Assembly: GCA_022360015.1 (NCBI GenBank) | Contig: JAKSDQ010000153.1 | Span: forward strand, 62,001 to 126,000 | DNA: 64,000 nucleotides | Source of the DNA: Cytophagales bacterium | Lineage (GTDB): Bacteria > Bacteroidota > Bacteroidia > Cytophagales > Cyclobacteriaceae | Direction: 5' to 3' | In this document: positions 45,684 to 55,401 of the stretch, in pieces | How the letters are laid out: each line of letters opens with the position of its first letter | Numbering within the stretch: position 1 is the stretch's first letter | Made by a program: the position numbers and the translations under genes | The notes under the pieces: model-generated | What the model saw: only the letters and a program-made list of their open reading frames with translations | The model's database searches: none | What the model was told of the DNA's origin: nothing

Positions 45684-47150
45684 CTAAAATCGAAAATATA
45701 GGAAATCCTGTTCTTCAAATTTACCTAAAAATACAATAAGCCCTATGGTAAAAACCAGCACCACCCAACGCAACAATCCGGGCATTTTGTTAAAATAATA
45801 TCTGATTTTTGCGCGTTCGGTAATGAAATCAATAATTATCAACAGCATAATGGCGACAATACTGATAGTCCAGTCAGAGCGGATTCTAAATAGATTAATA
45901 CGGTCGAGATCCGCCACATCCAGTGATAAGGTGTTTTTAAGGAATACGTAAGTGTCACTGATTCCGTTAGCCCTGAAAAATATCCATGCCAGCAATACCA
46001 GGTGAAAGGTAACGAGCACATCCAATAACCTCGTCAGATGGCTATTCGGATCCAATTTTACAGATTTCAGTAGCTTACTTCTGACATTTTTAGTCATGTA
46101 GCCCAATACCAGGTAACTTCCGTGCAGAAAACCCCACACAATAAAAGTCCAGTTGGCACCGTGCCAGAGACCGCTCACCACAAAAGTGACAAAAAGGTTG
46201 TAGTACCATCTCCATTTTATCACCCTGTTGCCCCCCAACGGAATATATAAATAATCACGAAACCATGTAGACAAAGAGATATGCCACCTGCTCCAGAATT
46301 CCCGGATGTTGGTGGCAAAGTAGGGTCTCCGGAAGTTCTGCATCAAAGAGAACCCCATAATGAGGGCGCTGCCAATGGCAATATCCGAATATCCGGAGAA
46401 ATCACAATAGATTTGAAAAGCGAAAAAATAGGTGGCGACGATGTTATGAAAACCGTCATATCGATCGACGTTATTATACACCTCGTTTACATACTCGGCC
46501 AGGCGGTCGGCGATAACCAGCTTCTTGAAAAAACCCCAGACCATGAGCAACAGTCCCTCTTTTACACGGTTGTAATCAAAGTCATAGTCCTTGTGAAACT
46601 GGGGAAGCAAGTGGGATGACCTTTCGATCGGGCCCGCCACCAACTGGGGGAAGAATGACACAAAGAGAGCAAACTTGCCCAGGTGACTTTCGGCGTTGGT
46701 TTTCCCATTGTACACATCGATGGTGTAACTTAAAGTTTGAAACGTATAAAAGGAAATACCTACCGGCAACAACAATTTCAACGTATAGGTATCGTGGAGC
46801 ACGTTCCAGTGTAAAAAGCTGTCATTCAGGTATCCAAATACCCTGGAAGCAGAGCGGCTGAAAAAATTAAAGTACTTAAATAAAAAAAGGAGGCCCAGGT
46901 TGGACACCAGACTAAGGTACAGGTATTTTTTACGGGCCGATTTTTCCGGTAACTGCGCCATTTTCTTGCCGCAATAAAAGTCCACGACTGTAGATATCAC
47001 GATAAGAATAATGTACTCCACCCGCCAGCTCATATAGAAGTAGTAGCTGGCCAGCAGCAACATAAACCACCGGTACCTTGCAGGAATGGCAAAGTACAAA
47101 GCTATCACCATTGGAAAAAAAACAAGAAACTCTAAGGAATTAAAAAGCAT
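45684..47150 (-). CDS. MBOAT family O-acyltransferase (AlgI-like)
   Basis: A 488-residue polytopic membrane acyltransferase. The start MLFNSLEFLVFFPMVIALYF and the segments QLVAGPIERSSHLLPQF, EFWSRWHISLSTWFRDYLYIPLGGNR and VSGLWHGANWTF (with the MBOAT histidine) are typical of AlgI/DltB-type proteins. It moves acyl groups, usually acetyl, across the membrane for O-acetylation of the exported glycan together with the next gene. Confidence 0.94.
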   Translation of the reverse strand: MLFNSLEFLVFFPMVIALYFAIPARYRWFMLLLASYYFYMSWRVEYIILIVISTVVDFYCGKKMAQLPEKSARKKYLYLSLVSNLGLLFLFKYFNFFSRSASRVFGYLNDSFLHWNVLHDTYTLKLLLPVGISFYTFQTLSYTIDVYNGKTNAESHLGKFALFVSFFPQLVAGPIERSSHLLPQFHKDYDFDYNRVKEGLLLMVWGFFKKLVIADRLAEYVNEVYNNVDRYDGFHNIVATYFFAFQIYCDFSGYSDIAIGSALIMGFSLMQNFRRPYFATNIREFWSRWHISLSTWFRDYLYIPLGGNRVIKWRWYYNLFVTFVVSGLWHGANWTFIVWGFLHGSYLVLGYMTKNVRSKLLKSVKLDPNSHLTRLLDVLVTFHLVLLAWIFFRANGISDTYVFLKNTLSLDVADLDRINLFRIRSDWTISIVAIMLLIIIDFITERAKIRYYFNKMPGLLRWVVLVFTIGLIVFLGKFEEQDFLYFRF

Positions 47151-47201
47151 CCGGATTATAATTATTTATAAAAGCCATTCACGGTCCTGTGAGGTTAAAG
47201 A

Positions 47202-48116
47202 TCAATCAGATGCCGGTCTAATTACCCTCCTAAGTGCGTTAAATTGTTTTCTGGTAAATGATTTTGGTTTTTGACGGAAGGGTTGGAAATAATACCTTTT
47301 AAATACAGCCCAATAACTTCTGATGGCTATCGCAAAACGCGTGAAAATATCGGCCCTTTTAAACACCGGGCACTTGTAAAGTATCTCTTTAAACGCCACC
47401 CAGGCAATGTTTATGTAAGGAAAATTTCCAGCCACTCTCGACGCTCCTATTCTCCGGGCATATTTTTGAAAACCAGTGGAGGTTCCTCCGAAATATTTGT
47501 GATAGCTGACAAATTCAAGGTTTTTCACCTTCCCCAAATAGGCGATAGCGGCTATAAAGTGCCAATCGCCTCCTATTACATTTCTAATGGGTATCTTTTG
47601 CGCAAGCGCTCTTCTCATCATGCCATGCCAAAGCCCGCCATGCAATACCTTGCTGTAATACCAGACCAGTCGCTCCCATTTTTTCGGCTGCTCCATAGAC
47701 AGGTCCTTTTCATAAAAAAGAAACTCGTCACCCCGCCAGTATTTTAACTGTCCGGACACCAGGCTGTATTCACTGTTTTTTTCCAGGTAATCGACATATC
47801 TAAAAATGACATCGGGTTCCATCCGGTCATCATCGGCCAAAAACATAAAATATTTACCGGTTGCTTTGGTGAGCACAAACTGAAAATTTGCCCAGACTCC
47901 CCGGTTTTCATCTTGCCTGAAAAATCTGATACGATGGTCCTGCTCTGCCAACTTCCTGCAAACTTCTTCGGTATCATCGGTTGAACAATTGTCAGAAATT
48001 ATGATTTCCAAATTAGGATAGCCTTGTTTCATCAAAGTATCGAATGCCTTTGAAATGCTGTGGTTACTATTGTAGGTAGGCATGCCTATACTGACAAGAG
48101 GCAGAGAAGAATCCAT
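47202..48116 (-). CDS. Glycosyltransferase, GT2 family
   Basis: A 304-residue GT-A enzyme starting LVSIGMPTYNSNHSISKAF. Acidic motifs: IIISDNCSTDDT (about 33-44) and MFLADDDRMEPDV (DxD, about 91-103). A basic C-terminal tail follows. It precedes the MBOAT gene by 51 bases. Confidence 0.9.
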   Translation of the reverse strand: MDSSLPLVSIGMPTYNSNHSISKAFDTLMKQGYPNLEIIISDNCSTDDTEEVCRKLAEQDHRIRFFRQDENRGVWANFQFVLTKATGKYFMFLADDDRMEPDVIFRYVDYLEKNSEYSLVSGQLKYWRGDEFLFYEKDLSMEQPKKWERLVWYYSKVLHGGLWHGMMRRALAQKIPIRNVIGGDWHFIAAIAYLGKVKNLEFVSYHKYFGGTSTGFQKYARRIGASRVAGNFPYINIAWVAFKEILYKCPVFKRADIFTRFAIAIRSYWAVFKRYYFQPFRQKPKSFTRKQFNALRRVIRPASD

Positions 48117-48145
48117 GTTACAATCGGTTTTTCGCTATATTTTCA

Positions 48146-49459
48146 TTAATCTGAAGTCACTTTATTTAATATTTTTTTAGCCGCGCGCTCCCCGCTGAGG
48201 AAAGATTCGTCGGTCCACATATACCCCCATTCTCCGTATCTTCCTGCATAATGTATCTCTATATCATCCAAAAACCCGTGAACTTTTGCAAGATTGGATT
48301 TCCTGTCCAGGTCAAATATTACATTCGCATAAGGAATATACATAGCATGTTTGAAATCTATGTCATCGTCTTCCCTCAACAGCCCACACCGGATTAAATC
48401 TTTGATTACCGGTTCGATACAGTCGTCCGGGGTGCCTGTCATCGGCTTGTATTTGTCGGAAAAATAAACTTCGGCCTGAATACTCGAATGGCCTTCCGGC
48501 ACGGTTTCAGGAGATAGATTATGAGGGAAGCTTAACCTGGTAAAGGAAAAATCCCGGTCATAAAAATAACTCCAATGGGCCGGCGTTATGTCTTCTCTTT
48601 TTACACCGACACTCACTACCACGCATTGGGTACAGGCCAGCAACTGAGAGGCTTCAATCACATCGGCCGGGGCATTAGTGATCATCGGAAGCAGGTCAGG
48701 CAATGGAATGGACGAAACCAGGCTATCGTATTTTTCTTCACGGCCGTTTTCAAAATAAATAGTTTTTGAAACAGGATCTATTTTCTCAACCTTATGCCCC
48801 AGCACAATGTCCGTGAGATTTGGCAGCGGGTTGAGGTAGTTAACAAAGCCATTGTGGGTGGGATACCTGAAATGGCTAATGTAATGCACATCCGGGGTGG
48901 TTGGGGAGATAGCACCGTAGATGACTTCCTCCAGCTTTGGCCGGTACAGACGGGGCCCCAGCCAGTCGGTGCTCATGTTGCCGGCAGTAGTGGTGTGATA
49001 TCTCAAGCCGTACTCCATCGGAAAATTCTCGGCAATTGTCTTTCCAAAGCTTGCCTTCAGCCAATCTTCGTAGTTGTTTATTGCTCCATAGTCGTTGTGC
49101 ATAGCATACACAAAGTCTTTGATGCAGTCTACGATCAACGCTTTAGGCAAATCATGCAGGTTACATTGCACAGGATGTTTGATCCAGATACCTTTCCAGT
49201 AATTATTGACGACTGTATGGATGGTTTCATATTCCTGGTTGACACTATCTGCCAGAAACTTTTGTACCTTTTCATTTTTCGTGAACGAAACATGCGGGCC
49301 TTCATCAAATGTGTATCCCTCATTGAATTTATAGGAAGCCGTATGACCTCCATAATGCTGATTTTTGTCAAATATAACGGAATCAACTCCCTCATTTTTT
49401 AAAAGATTGGCGGCCCCGAAGCCGGCCATTCCTGAACCCAATATTGTCACTTTTTTCAT
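48146..49459 (-). CDS. FAD-dependent oxidoreductase, UDP-galactopyranose mutase / protoporphyrinogen oxidase-like
   Basis: A 437-residue flavoprotein. The FAD motif is GSGMAGFGAA (8-17), followed by the second acidic residue in VIFDKNQHYGGHTASY, and GPHVSFTKN as in amine-oxidase-like enzymes. The C-terminal FAD stretch has GRYGEWGYMWTDESFLSGERAA. The overall pattern lies between UDP-galactopyranose mutases and protoporphyrinogen oxidase-type proteins found in sugar loci. It may act on a nucleotide sugar (ring contraction) or desaturate a sugar; this cannot be settled by eye. It follows the RmlC-like gene by 16 bases. Confidence 0.78.
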   Translation of the reverse strand: MKKVTILGSGMAGFGAANLLKNEGVDSVIFDKNQHYGGHTASYKFNEGYTFDEGPHVSFTKNEKVQKFLADSVNQEYETIHTVVNNYWKGIWIKHPVQCNLHDLPKALIVDCIKDFVYAMHNDYGAINNYEDWLKASFGKTIAENFPMEYGLRYHTTTAGNMSTDWLGPRLYRPKLEEVIYGAISPTTPDVHYISHFRYPTHNGFVNYLNPLPNLTDIVLGHKVEKIDPVSKTIYFENGREEKYDSLVSSIPLPDLLPMITNAPADVIEASQLLACTQCVVVSVGVKREDITPAHWSYFYDRDFSFTRLSFPHNLSPETVPEGHSSIQAEVYFSDKYKPMTGTPDDCIEPVIKDLIRCGLLREDDDIDFKHAMYIPYANVIFDLDRKSNLAKVHGFLDDIEIHYAGRYGEWGYMWTDESFLSGERAAKKILNKVTSD

Positions 49460-49475
49460 AGTCGGTGATTAATTT

Positions 49476-50018
49476 CTAATTGAAAATACCAGGAAATCCA
49501 TCCGAAAGATGGTCCCAGCTAATATCTTTATCGGAAATTACCGGCTTTGTAACCGGCAATGACAGATTAATTTTCGGATCATCCCACCTCACACCCCCCT
49601 CGGTGCCAGGCACATAAATGTTGTCAGACAAGTATAATACCTCACAATTATCTTCAAGTGTTAAATAGCCCGTGGCAAAGCCTCTTGGCAAAAGTATGGC
49701 CTCATTCCGGTCTTTAAGGTGAAAAGTGTCTCCTTGCAAAAACGTATCCGAAGCTTTTCTTAAATCCACAAATAAGGTGATCATCTCCCCTTTCACTACC
49801 CTGAACAACTTTGATTCGGCGTATTCTCCAAATTGAAAATGAAGCCCTCTGAGGGTGTGCTTTTCTACAGATTGCACAAAGTTTATTTGCTCTATATGAT
49901 AGTTGGGAAGAAAGTCTTTTTTCTGATAAGCTTTCAGAAAACTGCCCCTGTCATCGACAAAAGACTTTTGCCGGATGATTTTTACTCCTTCGAAAGCTTT
50001 GTAATCGATTAATTCCAT
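49476..50018 (-). CDS. dTDP-4-dehydrorhamnose 3,5-epimerase-like (RmlC family)
   Basis: A 180-residue cupin. Catalytic-type signature LRGLHFQFGEYAESKLFRVVKGEM (about 56-79, with the active-site histidine in GLHFQ) and a second half with LPRGFATGYLTLEDN and YLSDNIYVPGTEGGVRWDDP. It would epimerise a 4-keto-6-deoxy nucleotide sugar. No dTDP-glucose genes (rmlA, rmlB) are present, but a CDP-glucose module is, so a CDP-sugar substrate is likely. It abuts the epimerase stop (no gap). Confidence 0.88.
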   Translation of the reverse strand: MELIDYKAFEGVKIIRQKSFVDDRGSFLKAYQKKDFLPNYHIEQINFVQSVEKHTLRGLHFQFGEYAESKLFRVVKGEMITLFVDLRKASDTFLQGDTFHLKDRNEAILLPRGFATGYLTLEDNCEVLYLSDNIYVPGTEGGVRWDDPKINLSLPVTKPVISDKDISWDHLSDGFPGIFN

Positions 50019-50915
50019 TTAATTGACTTTGACAAAATATCCCTTGATTCCTTCCTCTAAAGAGATTTCCGGGTGAAATTTCAATGTATCTGCGGCTCTT
50101 TCAAAATTCAGAGCCAGGTATTTCATTCCCTGATCCCTTTGATTGACTGCACCGAATTCAGCCTCCACCTGTTCACCTGAGACTTTAACGACTTCAGCAA
50201 CCAGTTGTTTGATAGAAATTATTTCATGGGAGCCGAGGTTAAAAACCCCTTTGATTTCATTTCCCAAACCAGTTGTTACTGCCCTGGCAATATCATCCAC
50301 GTGCAAGTATTGTCTGATCTGAACACCACTGGACAAAGCCAGTTTTTCCCCGTTTGTTATAGACCTGACCAGATAAGGTATTAACCTGTTTTCATTTTCA
50401 CCATAGCCATATATGTTTGGGAGAATAAAATGAAGACTATCAAAACTAAAATCAGTCTGGTTTTGGATATATCTTGAAAATACGCGCTTGGAGAGGCAAT
50501 AGTCATTGGGAACCGGATAGGCGCTCAATAATACTTCCTCTTCGGCTAAAGGTCTTTCATAAGGGTAATCACCGATTTCAAAGTAACTCCCAAAGGATAT
50601 AAACTTACCGGAATAGCCCGTTTCATTCAATAAATTTATGATCCGGATGGGTTCAAAAGCGTTCACCTCGTAAATGATATTTTTAGGGTATTTTTTATTG
50701 GATTGCACACCGGCACCAGCACAATAAACAATGGCGTCAAAGCCCGAAAGTGTAGAAATTTCCAGACTTGTTTCAGGAATGCGGTAATACTTCCGATGAT
50801 CATCTTCACGGGTGTAGCTACCGTATAAGACCAATTCATGGGATGGGTCGGCATTCAACTGCCTGATAACAGCCTGCGCCAAAAAAGAATGAGCACCTAA
50901 GATTACTATTTTCAT
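50019..50915 (-). CDS. NAD(P)-dependent epimerase/dehydratase (SDR), possible 4-keto reductase
   Basis: About 298 residues from ATG 50915 (MKIVILGAHSFLAQ); an ATG four codons earlier (50927) is also possible. Rossmann motif GAHSFLA, catalytic S near FGSYFEIGDYPY and Y-x3-K in YCLSKRVF. It lies between the RmlC-like epimerase and the nucleotide sugar dehydrogenase, so it probably reduces or epimerises the 4-keto sugar of this module (RmlD-type role). Exact reaction not determined. Confidence 0.84.
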   Translation of the reverse strand: MKIVILGAHSFLAQAVIRQLNADPSHELVLYGSYTREDDHRKYYRIPETSLEISTLSGFDAIVYCAGAGVQSNKKYPKNIIYEVNAFEPIRIINLLNETGYSGKFISFGSYFEIGDYPYERPLAEEEVLLSAYPVPNDYCLSKRVFSRYIQNQTDFSFDSLHFILPNIYGYGENENRLIPYLVRSITNGEKLALSSGVQIRQYLHVDDIARAVTTGLGNEIKGVFNLGSHEIISIKQLVAEVVKVSGEQVEAEFGAVNQRDQGMKYLALNFERAADTLKFHPEISLEEGIKGYFVKVN

Positions 50916-50933
50916 GGGCAATGGCATTTTAAA

Positions 50934-52178
50934 TTACAAGGCATATCTGAAATCAAATAGTTTTTTTTGTTTGATTACTTCGGCATTATCTTTAAACTCA
51001 TCCCAGGCGGTAAGCAATAACAAGGCATTGGACCGTTCCATCAGTTCATTCAGTGAGTCGGCATATTGAATAGGAAAATTATATTCCCGGGCAAAAGTTT
51101 TATTGGCCAGCGGATCATAGGCAACTATATGGCTGAATCCATGATCCAGAAGTTTTTGAATGATGTCCCTGGTAGGGCTAAGCCTGACATCATCCGAACC
51201 TTTTTTAAATGACAAACCCAAAATACCTATATGTTCTGAGGTGTCCAGTTCTGATTTAACCTTATCAATCAGGAAATTCTTGACATCTTCATTAATCTCC
51301 AGGTTAGCACTAAGCATTTTGGTCTTGTAGCCATGTGAACCGGCAATGCTATCGAGTGCAGAAGTATCTTTTGGCAAACAGTATCCGCCATACCCACAAC
51401 CGGGGTACACATATGAAGACATGGAGGCCGGGGTTCCTGCCCACCGCTTGTCTTCATGGAGTATTTTAAAAGCAGAAGGAATGTCAATATTCCCGATGTG
51501 ATCTGCGACCATAGACATTTCGTTGGAATAGCTGATCAGGGTAGACAATAAAGTATTCGACAGGTATTTTATGAATTCAGCCGTGTTAAAGCTTACATAG
51601 TGTACAGGCGCATTAAATGGTTTGTAAATCTCATCCAGAATCTCCCTGGATCGATCATCTTCCACGCCAATCACCACCCTGTCAGGTTCAATAAAATCTT
51701 CCCAAGAATAACCTTCCCTTAAAAATTCAGGGTTAGACGCTAATCCAATCTGCTGCCCATTGGAGGATTTTTCCTTCACAAACGGCACCACCTGTTTGGA
51801 AATGGTAGAAGGCGGAACGGTAGATTTCACAATAATGGTCTGAAAATTTGTATTGCCTGTGGCAAGCACTTCTTCAATGGCCTTCAGCAGGTAAGTCAGG
51901 TCCGCACTTCCATCAGGCAGGCTGGGAGTACCTACACAAACAAATATTGCCTGACTGTCATGAATGGCATCTTCAAATGAGGCATCCAGGATGAAATTTT
52001 TACCCAGTTGCCCGGCCAATACCTCATCGAGATGCGGTTCGTAAAAAGGTATCTCATGATTTCTGAGTTTTGCCAGTTTGCTTTCATCAATGTCTATACC
52101 GTAAACTTTAAAGCCTTTTTTGCTAAACCCTAAAGCCGTGGTAAGCCCTACAAATCCCAGACCTATAACAGTTATCAT
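50934..52178 (-). CDS. Nucleotide sugar dehydrogenase (UDP-glucose/GDP-mannose dehydrogenase family)
   Basis: A 414-residue enzyme that oxidises a nucleotide hexose to the uronate with NAD. NAD motif VIGLGFVGLTTALGFSK near the start, catalytic cysteine in YPGCGYGGYCLPKDTSAL (about 260-277), and C-terminal GLSFKKGSDDVRLSPT. It is closest to the UDP-glucose 6-dehydrogenase branch, but its neighbours handle CDP-sugars, so the donor is uncertain. It overlaps the upstream gene by 4 bases (ATGA). Confidence 0.9.
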   Translation of the reverse strand: MITVIGLGFVGLTTALGFSKKGFKVYGIDIDESKLAKLRNHEIPFYEPHLDEVLAGQLGKNFILDASFEDAIHDSQAIFVCVGTPSLPDGSADLTYLLKAIEEVLATGNTNFQTIIVKSTVPPSTISKQVVPFVKEKSSNGQQIGLASNPEFLREGYSWEDFIEPDRVVIGVEDDRSREILDEIYKPFNAPVHYVSFNTAEFIKYLSNTLLSTLISYSNEMSMVADHIGNIDIPSAFKILHEDKRWAGTPASMSSYVYPGCGYGGYCLPKDTSALDSIAGSHGYKTKMLSANLEINEDVKNFLIDKVKSELDTSEHIGILGLSFKKGSDDVRLSPTRDIIQKLLDHGFSHIVAYDPLANKTFAREYNFPIQYADSLNELMERSNALLLLTAWDEFKDNAEVIKQKKLFDFRYAL

Positions 52179-53269
52179 ACTAGTTTTCCGTTAAATATTT
52201 TCAAAAAGTTTAAAAATCTTCCAATACCTTCCTCCACATATACTTCAGGGTCATATCCGAGTACCTCCCTGGCTTTGTCAATTTTCGGGCATCTCCGGTT
52301 GGGGTTATCGGTCAGATATTCGCTGTCTGTAGATTTTTCAAAGACTATCTCTCCCTGATAACCAAATATCTCTTTGCCATGATTAATGAAAAACTCCGAG
52401 AATTGTTTTACCGAGACTTCAGGCTTGTCGATTCCAATGTTGAAGACATCAAACCGGTCATGTAACAGGGTTTTGAGGTATCCGGTGATGGCATCGGAAA
52501 TATAGCAAAAAGTCCTGGTGGGTGTTCCGTCAGAAAATATTTTCAAATCACGGTTATCGATCACTGCCTTGGCAAAATCAGCCGGCAGTCTTTTATCATT
52601 GACGTTCATGCCCGGGCCGTAGTTATTAAAAGGTCTGGCAATGGTGACTGGCATGTTATATTTTTGGTTAAAAATATAGCATAGTGTCTCACCAAACCGT
52701 TTGGCCTCATCATAACAGGCCCTGGGTCCGATAGAAGCTACATTGCCTCTGTAGTCTTCGGAGGTAGGAATGAACTCGGGGAAAGGATCGCCATAAATTT
52801 CACTACTTGAAAAAAACAAAAAACCCTTGATTTCCCGTTCGACATAATAATCGAACAACCTCCGTAGCCCCCAAATATTGGCGTCTACAGTTTCAAGCGG
52901 ATAAATACGGTAGAAAGTCGGGGAGGCTATGGAAGCACCATGAATAATTAAATCGACGTTTTCCACCCCTTCAATCTGTGCAATGTCATCTTTGATAATG
53001 TCGAATTCATATAAACTTACTTTGGGTGAGGACGAAACCAGTTCATCTAGCCAATCTTTGGTGCCGGTTAAAAAGTTTTCAAGGGCAATTATTTTTTTTA
53101 TCCCTAGCCGATCTGCGTAGGCCGTAAAAAAATGCATAAAATAGTATCCTAAAAAGCCCCCGCAACCTGTGATCAAAATAGAAGTGTCTCTGAATTTTTC
53201 TTTTTCCTCAGCCGATAATTTCCTGAAAATATAGGCGAGATCTTCAGTTAAAATGTAATTTTCGTTCAT
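52175..53269 (-). CDS. NAD-dependent epimerase/dehydratase (extended SDR), likely on CDP-glucose
   Basis: About 364 residues from ATG 53269 (MNENYILTEDLAYIF). The frame stays open to 53500, but that extension lies inside the cytidylyltransferase gene in another frame and is not used. Rossmann motif TGCGGFLGYYF, catalytic FSSSEIYGD and YDEAKRFGE (Y-x3-K), and ARPFNNYGPGM. It sits 13 bases after rfbF, so it probably acts on CDP-glucose, although it does not have the TGHTGFKG start of RfbG 4,6-dehydratases; it more resembles UDP-glucuronate decarboxylase-type SDRs. Confidence 0.85.
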   Translation of the reverse strand: MNENYILTEDLAYIFRKLSAEEKEKFRDTSILITGCGGFLGYYFMHFFTAYADRLGIKKIIALENFLTGTKDWLDELVSSSPKVSLYEFDIIKDDIAQIEGVENVDLIIHGASIASPTFYRIYPLETVDANIWGLRRLFDYYVEREIKGFLFFSSSEIYGDPFPEFIPTSEDYRGNVASIGPRACYDEAKRFGETLCYIFNQKYNMPVTIARPFNNYGPGMNVNDKRLPADFAKAVIDNRDLKIFSDGTPTRTFCYISDAITGYLKTLLHDRFDVFNIGIDKPEVSVKQFSEFFINHGKEIFGYQGEIVFEKSTDSEYLTDNPNRRCPKIDKAREVLGYDPEVYVEEGIGRFLNFLKIFNGKLV

Positions 53270-53282
53270 AAGTATCCTAAAA

Positions 53283-54068
53283 TTAATCCCAGATTTTCCA
53301 TGGTGCTTTCCCAGTGTTCCACATATTCTCCAATACATTCCTATCCCGTAAGGTATCCATAGGATGCCAAAACCCTTCGTGTCTGAAAGCGCCGAGCAAC
53401 CGGTCATGTGCAAGCTTTTCCATAGGTTCTTTTTCCCAAACCGTTGAATCGCCGGAGATAAAATCGATGACCTTAGGTTCACAAACAAAAAATCCGCCAT
53501 TTACCCAGGCGGTTTGATCACCATCGCTTTTGGGTTTTTCCTTAAAGCTTTCCAACACATTTTCACCCTGATTCAAACTAAAAACGCCGAATCTTCCGGG
53601 TTGCTGCACAGCGGTCAGGGTAGCCAGAGTACCCTGTTTTTTGTGAAAATCGATCAGGTTCAGCACATTCACATTACTAACGCCATCGCCGTAGGTAAAA
53701 CAAAAGGTTTCTTCACCCAGGTAACGCCGTACCCTTTTTAACCTCCCTCCTGTCATGGTGTTTTCGCCCGTGTCAATCAGTGTGACCTTCCATGGTTCCG
53801 TATTATTGTTTAATACCTCCATGGAATTACCTTTGAGATCAATGCTAAAATCAGTGGAGTGCAGGAAATAATCTGAAAAATATTCTTTAATGACATATCC
53901 TTTGTAGCCGCAGCAAATGATAAAATCGTTTAGCCCGTAGGAAGCGTAGATTTTCATGATATGCCATAAAATAGGCTTGCCGCCTATTTCTACCATAGGT
54001 TTTGGTCTTACACCGCTCTCCTCACTGATTCTCGTTCCAAAACCCCCTGCCAAAATAACAACTTTCAT
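53283..54068 (-). CDS. rfbF: Glucose-1-phosphate cytidylyltransferase
   Basis: A 261-residue nucleotidyltransferase that makes CDP-glucose from CTP and glucose-1-phosphate, the entry to CDP-deoxysugars. Signature [33 protein letters not shown] (5-37), [10 protein letters not shown] with the metal-binding aspartate, and [16 protein letters not shown]. The length matches the family (about 257). It follows wzt by about 30 bases in the operon. Confidence 0.95.
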   Translation of the reverse strand: MKVVILAGGFGTRISEESGVRPKPMVEIGGKPILWHIMKIYASYGLNDFIICCGYKGYVIKEYFSDYFLHSTDFSIDLKGNSMEVLNNNTEPWKVTLIDTGENTMTGGRLKRVRRYLGEETFCFTYGDGVSNVNVLNLIDFHKKQGTLATLTAVQQPGRFGVFSLNQGENVLESFKEKPKSDGDQTAWVNGGFFVCEPKVIDFISGDSTVWEKEPMEKLAHDRLLGAFRHEGFWHPMDTLRDRNVLENMWNTGKAPWKIWD

Positions 54069-54098
54069 AGAATGTTTTTTTATCGATGTTATAGTTAA

Positions 54099-55379
54099 TT
54101 AGAGCAATACTTTAGAGTTAACCTGACTGATATTAAAGCCCGGTAAAACATTCCCCTGGATAAGTCCGTTGCTATGGTAGCCATAGGGATTGCTTCCCTG
54201 TATTTCCAGAATTATCTGGTCTTCTATCCAATCCTGGATAATGTCTCTGCTTCTCAAAAATAAGGTCATATAATAATATCCGGGCTTAAGATTATTTTCT
54301 ATTTCAAAATGGTATTCCAATTTGTCATCAGTGTGTGAAAAGTTTTTTCCAAGGAACTTGTTGGCACAATGTACGATACAGCTCTTATTCCGGTCACTGA
54401 TGTTAATAGCCATGTCAACATCGGCAAAATATTTTTCTGTGCCCTGGGTTTCCAGCATCAGTTTAAACCTGATGGGTTGCCCGAAATCGACCGGGTAGGA
54501 TTCGAATACCATTTTTTTGAATTTGATCTGTCCCACCGATTGATGCCTGTCGAGGTCATCGAGTATCAACTCCTGGCCTTTTATGGAATTGTTGGTACTG
54601 GCATAATACTCCAGGGCCCCGTCAATATCGCCATCAAACTTTAACTGACCATTCACCAATACCACTCCGGTTTTACACAGGCCTTTTACGGCCGATAATT
54701 GGTGCGAAACAAAAAGGATCGTCCGACCTTCGCTCCTCACCTTAGTCATTTTATCGATACATTTTTTCTGAAATACGGAATCGCCTACCGCCAGCACTTC
54801 ATCCACCACCAAAATTTCCGAGTCCAGATGCGCTGCTACTGCAAAGCCCAACCTGACCCGCATACCTGTAGAATAGCGCTTTATAGGCGTATCGATGTAA
54901 GCGGCAATCCCTGAGAAGTCTACAATTTCGTCAAGCTTCGCTTTAATCTCACTTTTGGTCATCCCCATGATCGCCCCATTGAGAAAAATATTTTCACGGC
55001 CGGTCAGATCGGGGTGAAATCCGGTACCCACTTCCAGTAAACTGGCTACACGGCCTTTTATTCGGATTTGTCCTTTGGTTGGAGCGGTAACTCTCGATAA
55101 AATTTTAAGCAGTGTCGATTTTCCGGCACCGTTTTTTCCAATAATACCGAGTGCATCACCTTTGTTAACACTGAAGCTGATATCTTTTAGTGACCAAACA
55201 TAGTCACTCTCCGCCTTCATAGACCTGATATTTTCAGCCCCGACCTTCATAAACGGATCCTCTTTTCCCCTGATCTTGGCCCACCAGCGATGCAGGTCAT
55301 TTCTTAATGATCCGGTGCCAATGTCTCCAAGGCGGTAAAGTTTAGACAGGTTTTCTATTTCAATTATTTTTTCAGACAT
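54099..55379 (-). CDS. wzt: Polysaccharide ABC exporter ATP-binding protein with C-terminal glycan-binding domain (Wzt)
   Basis: A 426-residue protein. The ATPase domain (1-250) has Walker A GKNGAGKS (81-88), signature YSTGMRVRLGFA and Walker B EILVVDEVLAVGD, with the LYRLGD start and long N-terminal insert typical of O-antigen/teichoic acid exporters. The C-terminal part (about 270-426) is a Wzt-type beta-sandwich, which in Klebsiella and E. coli O9a recognises the finished glycan's terminal group. It works with Wzm 22 bases upstream. This implies chain growth in the cytoplasm before export, not Wzy-type polymerisation. Confidence 0.95.
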   Translation of the reverse strand: MSEKIIEIENLSKLYRLGDIGTGSLRNDLHRWWAKIRGKEDPFMKVGAENIRSMKAESDYVWSLKDISFSVNKGDALGIIGKNGAGKSTLLKILSRVTAPTKGQIRIKGRVASLLEVGTGFHPDLTGRENIFLNGAIMGMTKSEIKAKLDEIVDFSGIAAYIDTPIKRYSTGMRVRLGFAVAAHLDSEILVVDEVLAVGDSVFQKKCIDKMTKVRSEGRTILFVSHQLSAVKGLCKTGVVLVNGQLKFDGDIDGALEYYASTNNSIKGQELILDDLDRHQSVGQIKFKKMVFESYPVDFGQPIRFKLMLETQGTEKYFADVDMAINISDRNKSCIVHCANKFLGKNFSHTDDKLEYHFEIENNLKPGYYYMTLFLRSRDIIQDWIEDQIILEIQGSNPYGYHSNGLIQGNVLPGFNISQVNSKVLL

Positions 55380-55401
55380 ATCCGCTCAATTATTCCCACA
55401 C

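Noticed and set aside
53270-53500. 77-codon N-terminal extension of the SDR gene
   Set aside because: It lies wholly within rfbF in another frame, and ATG 53269 gives the normal start of an extended SDR.
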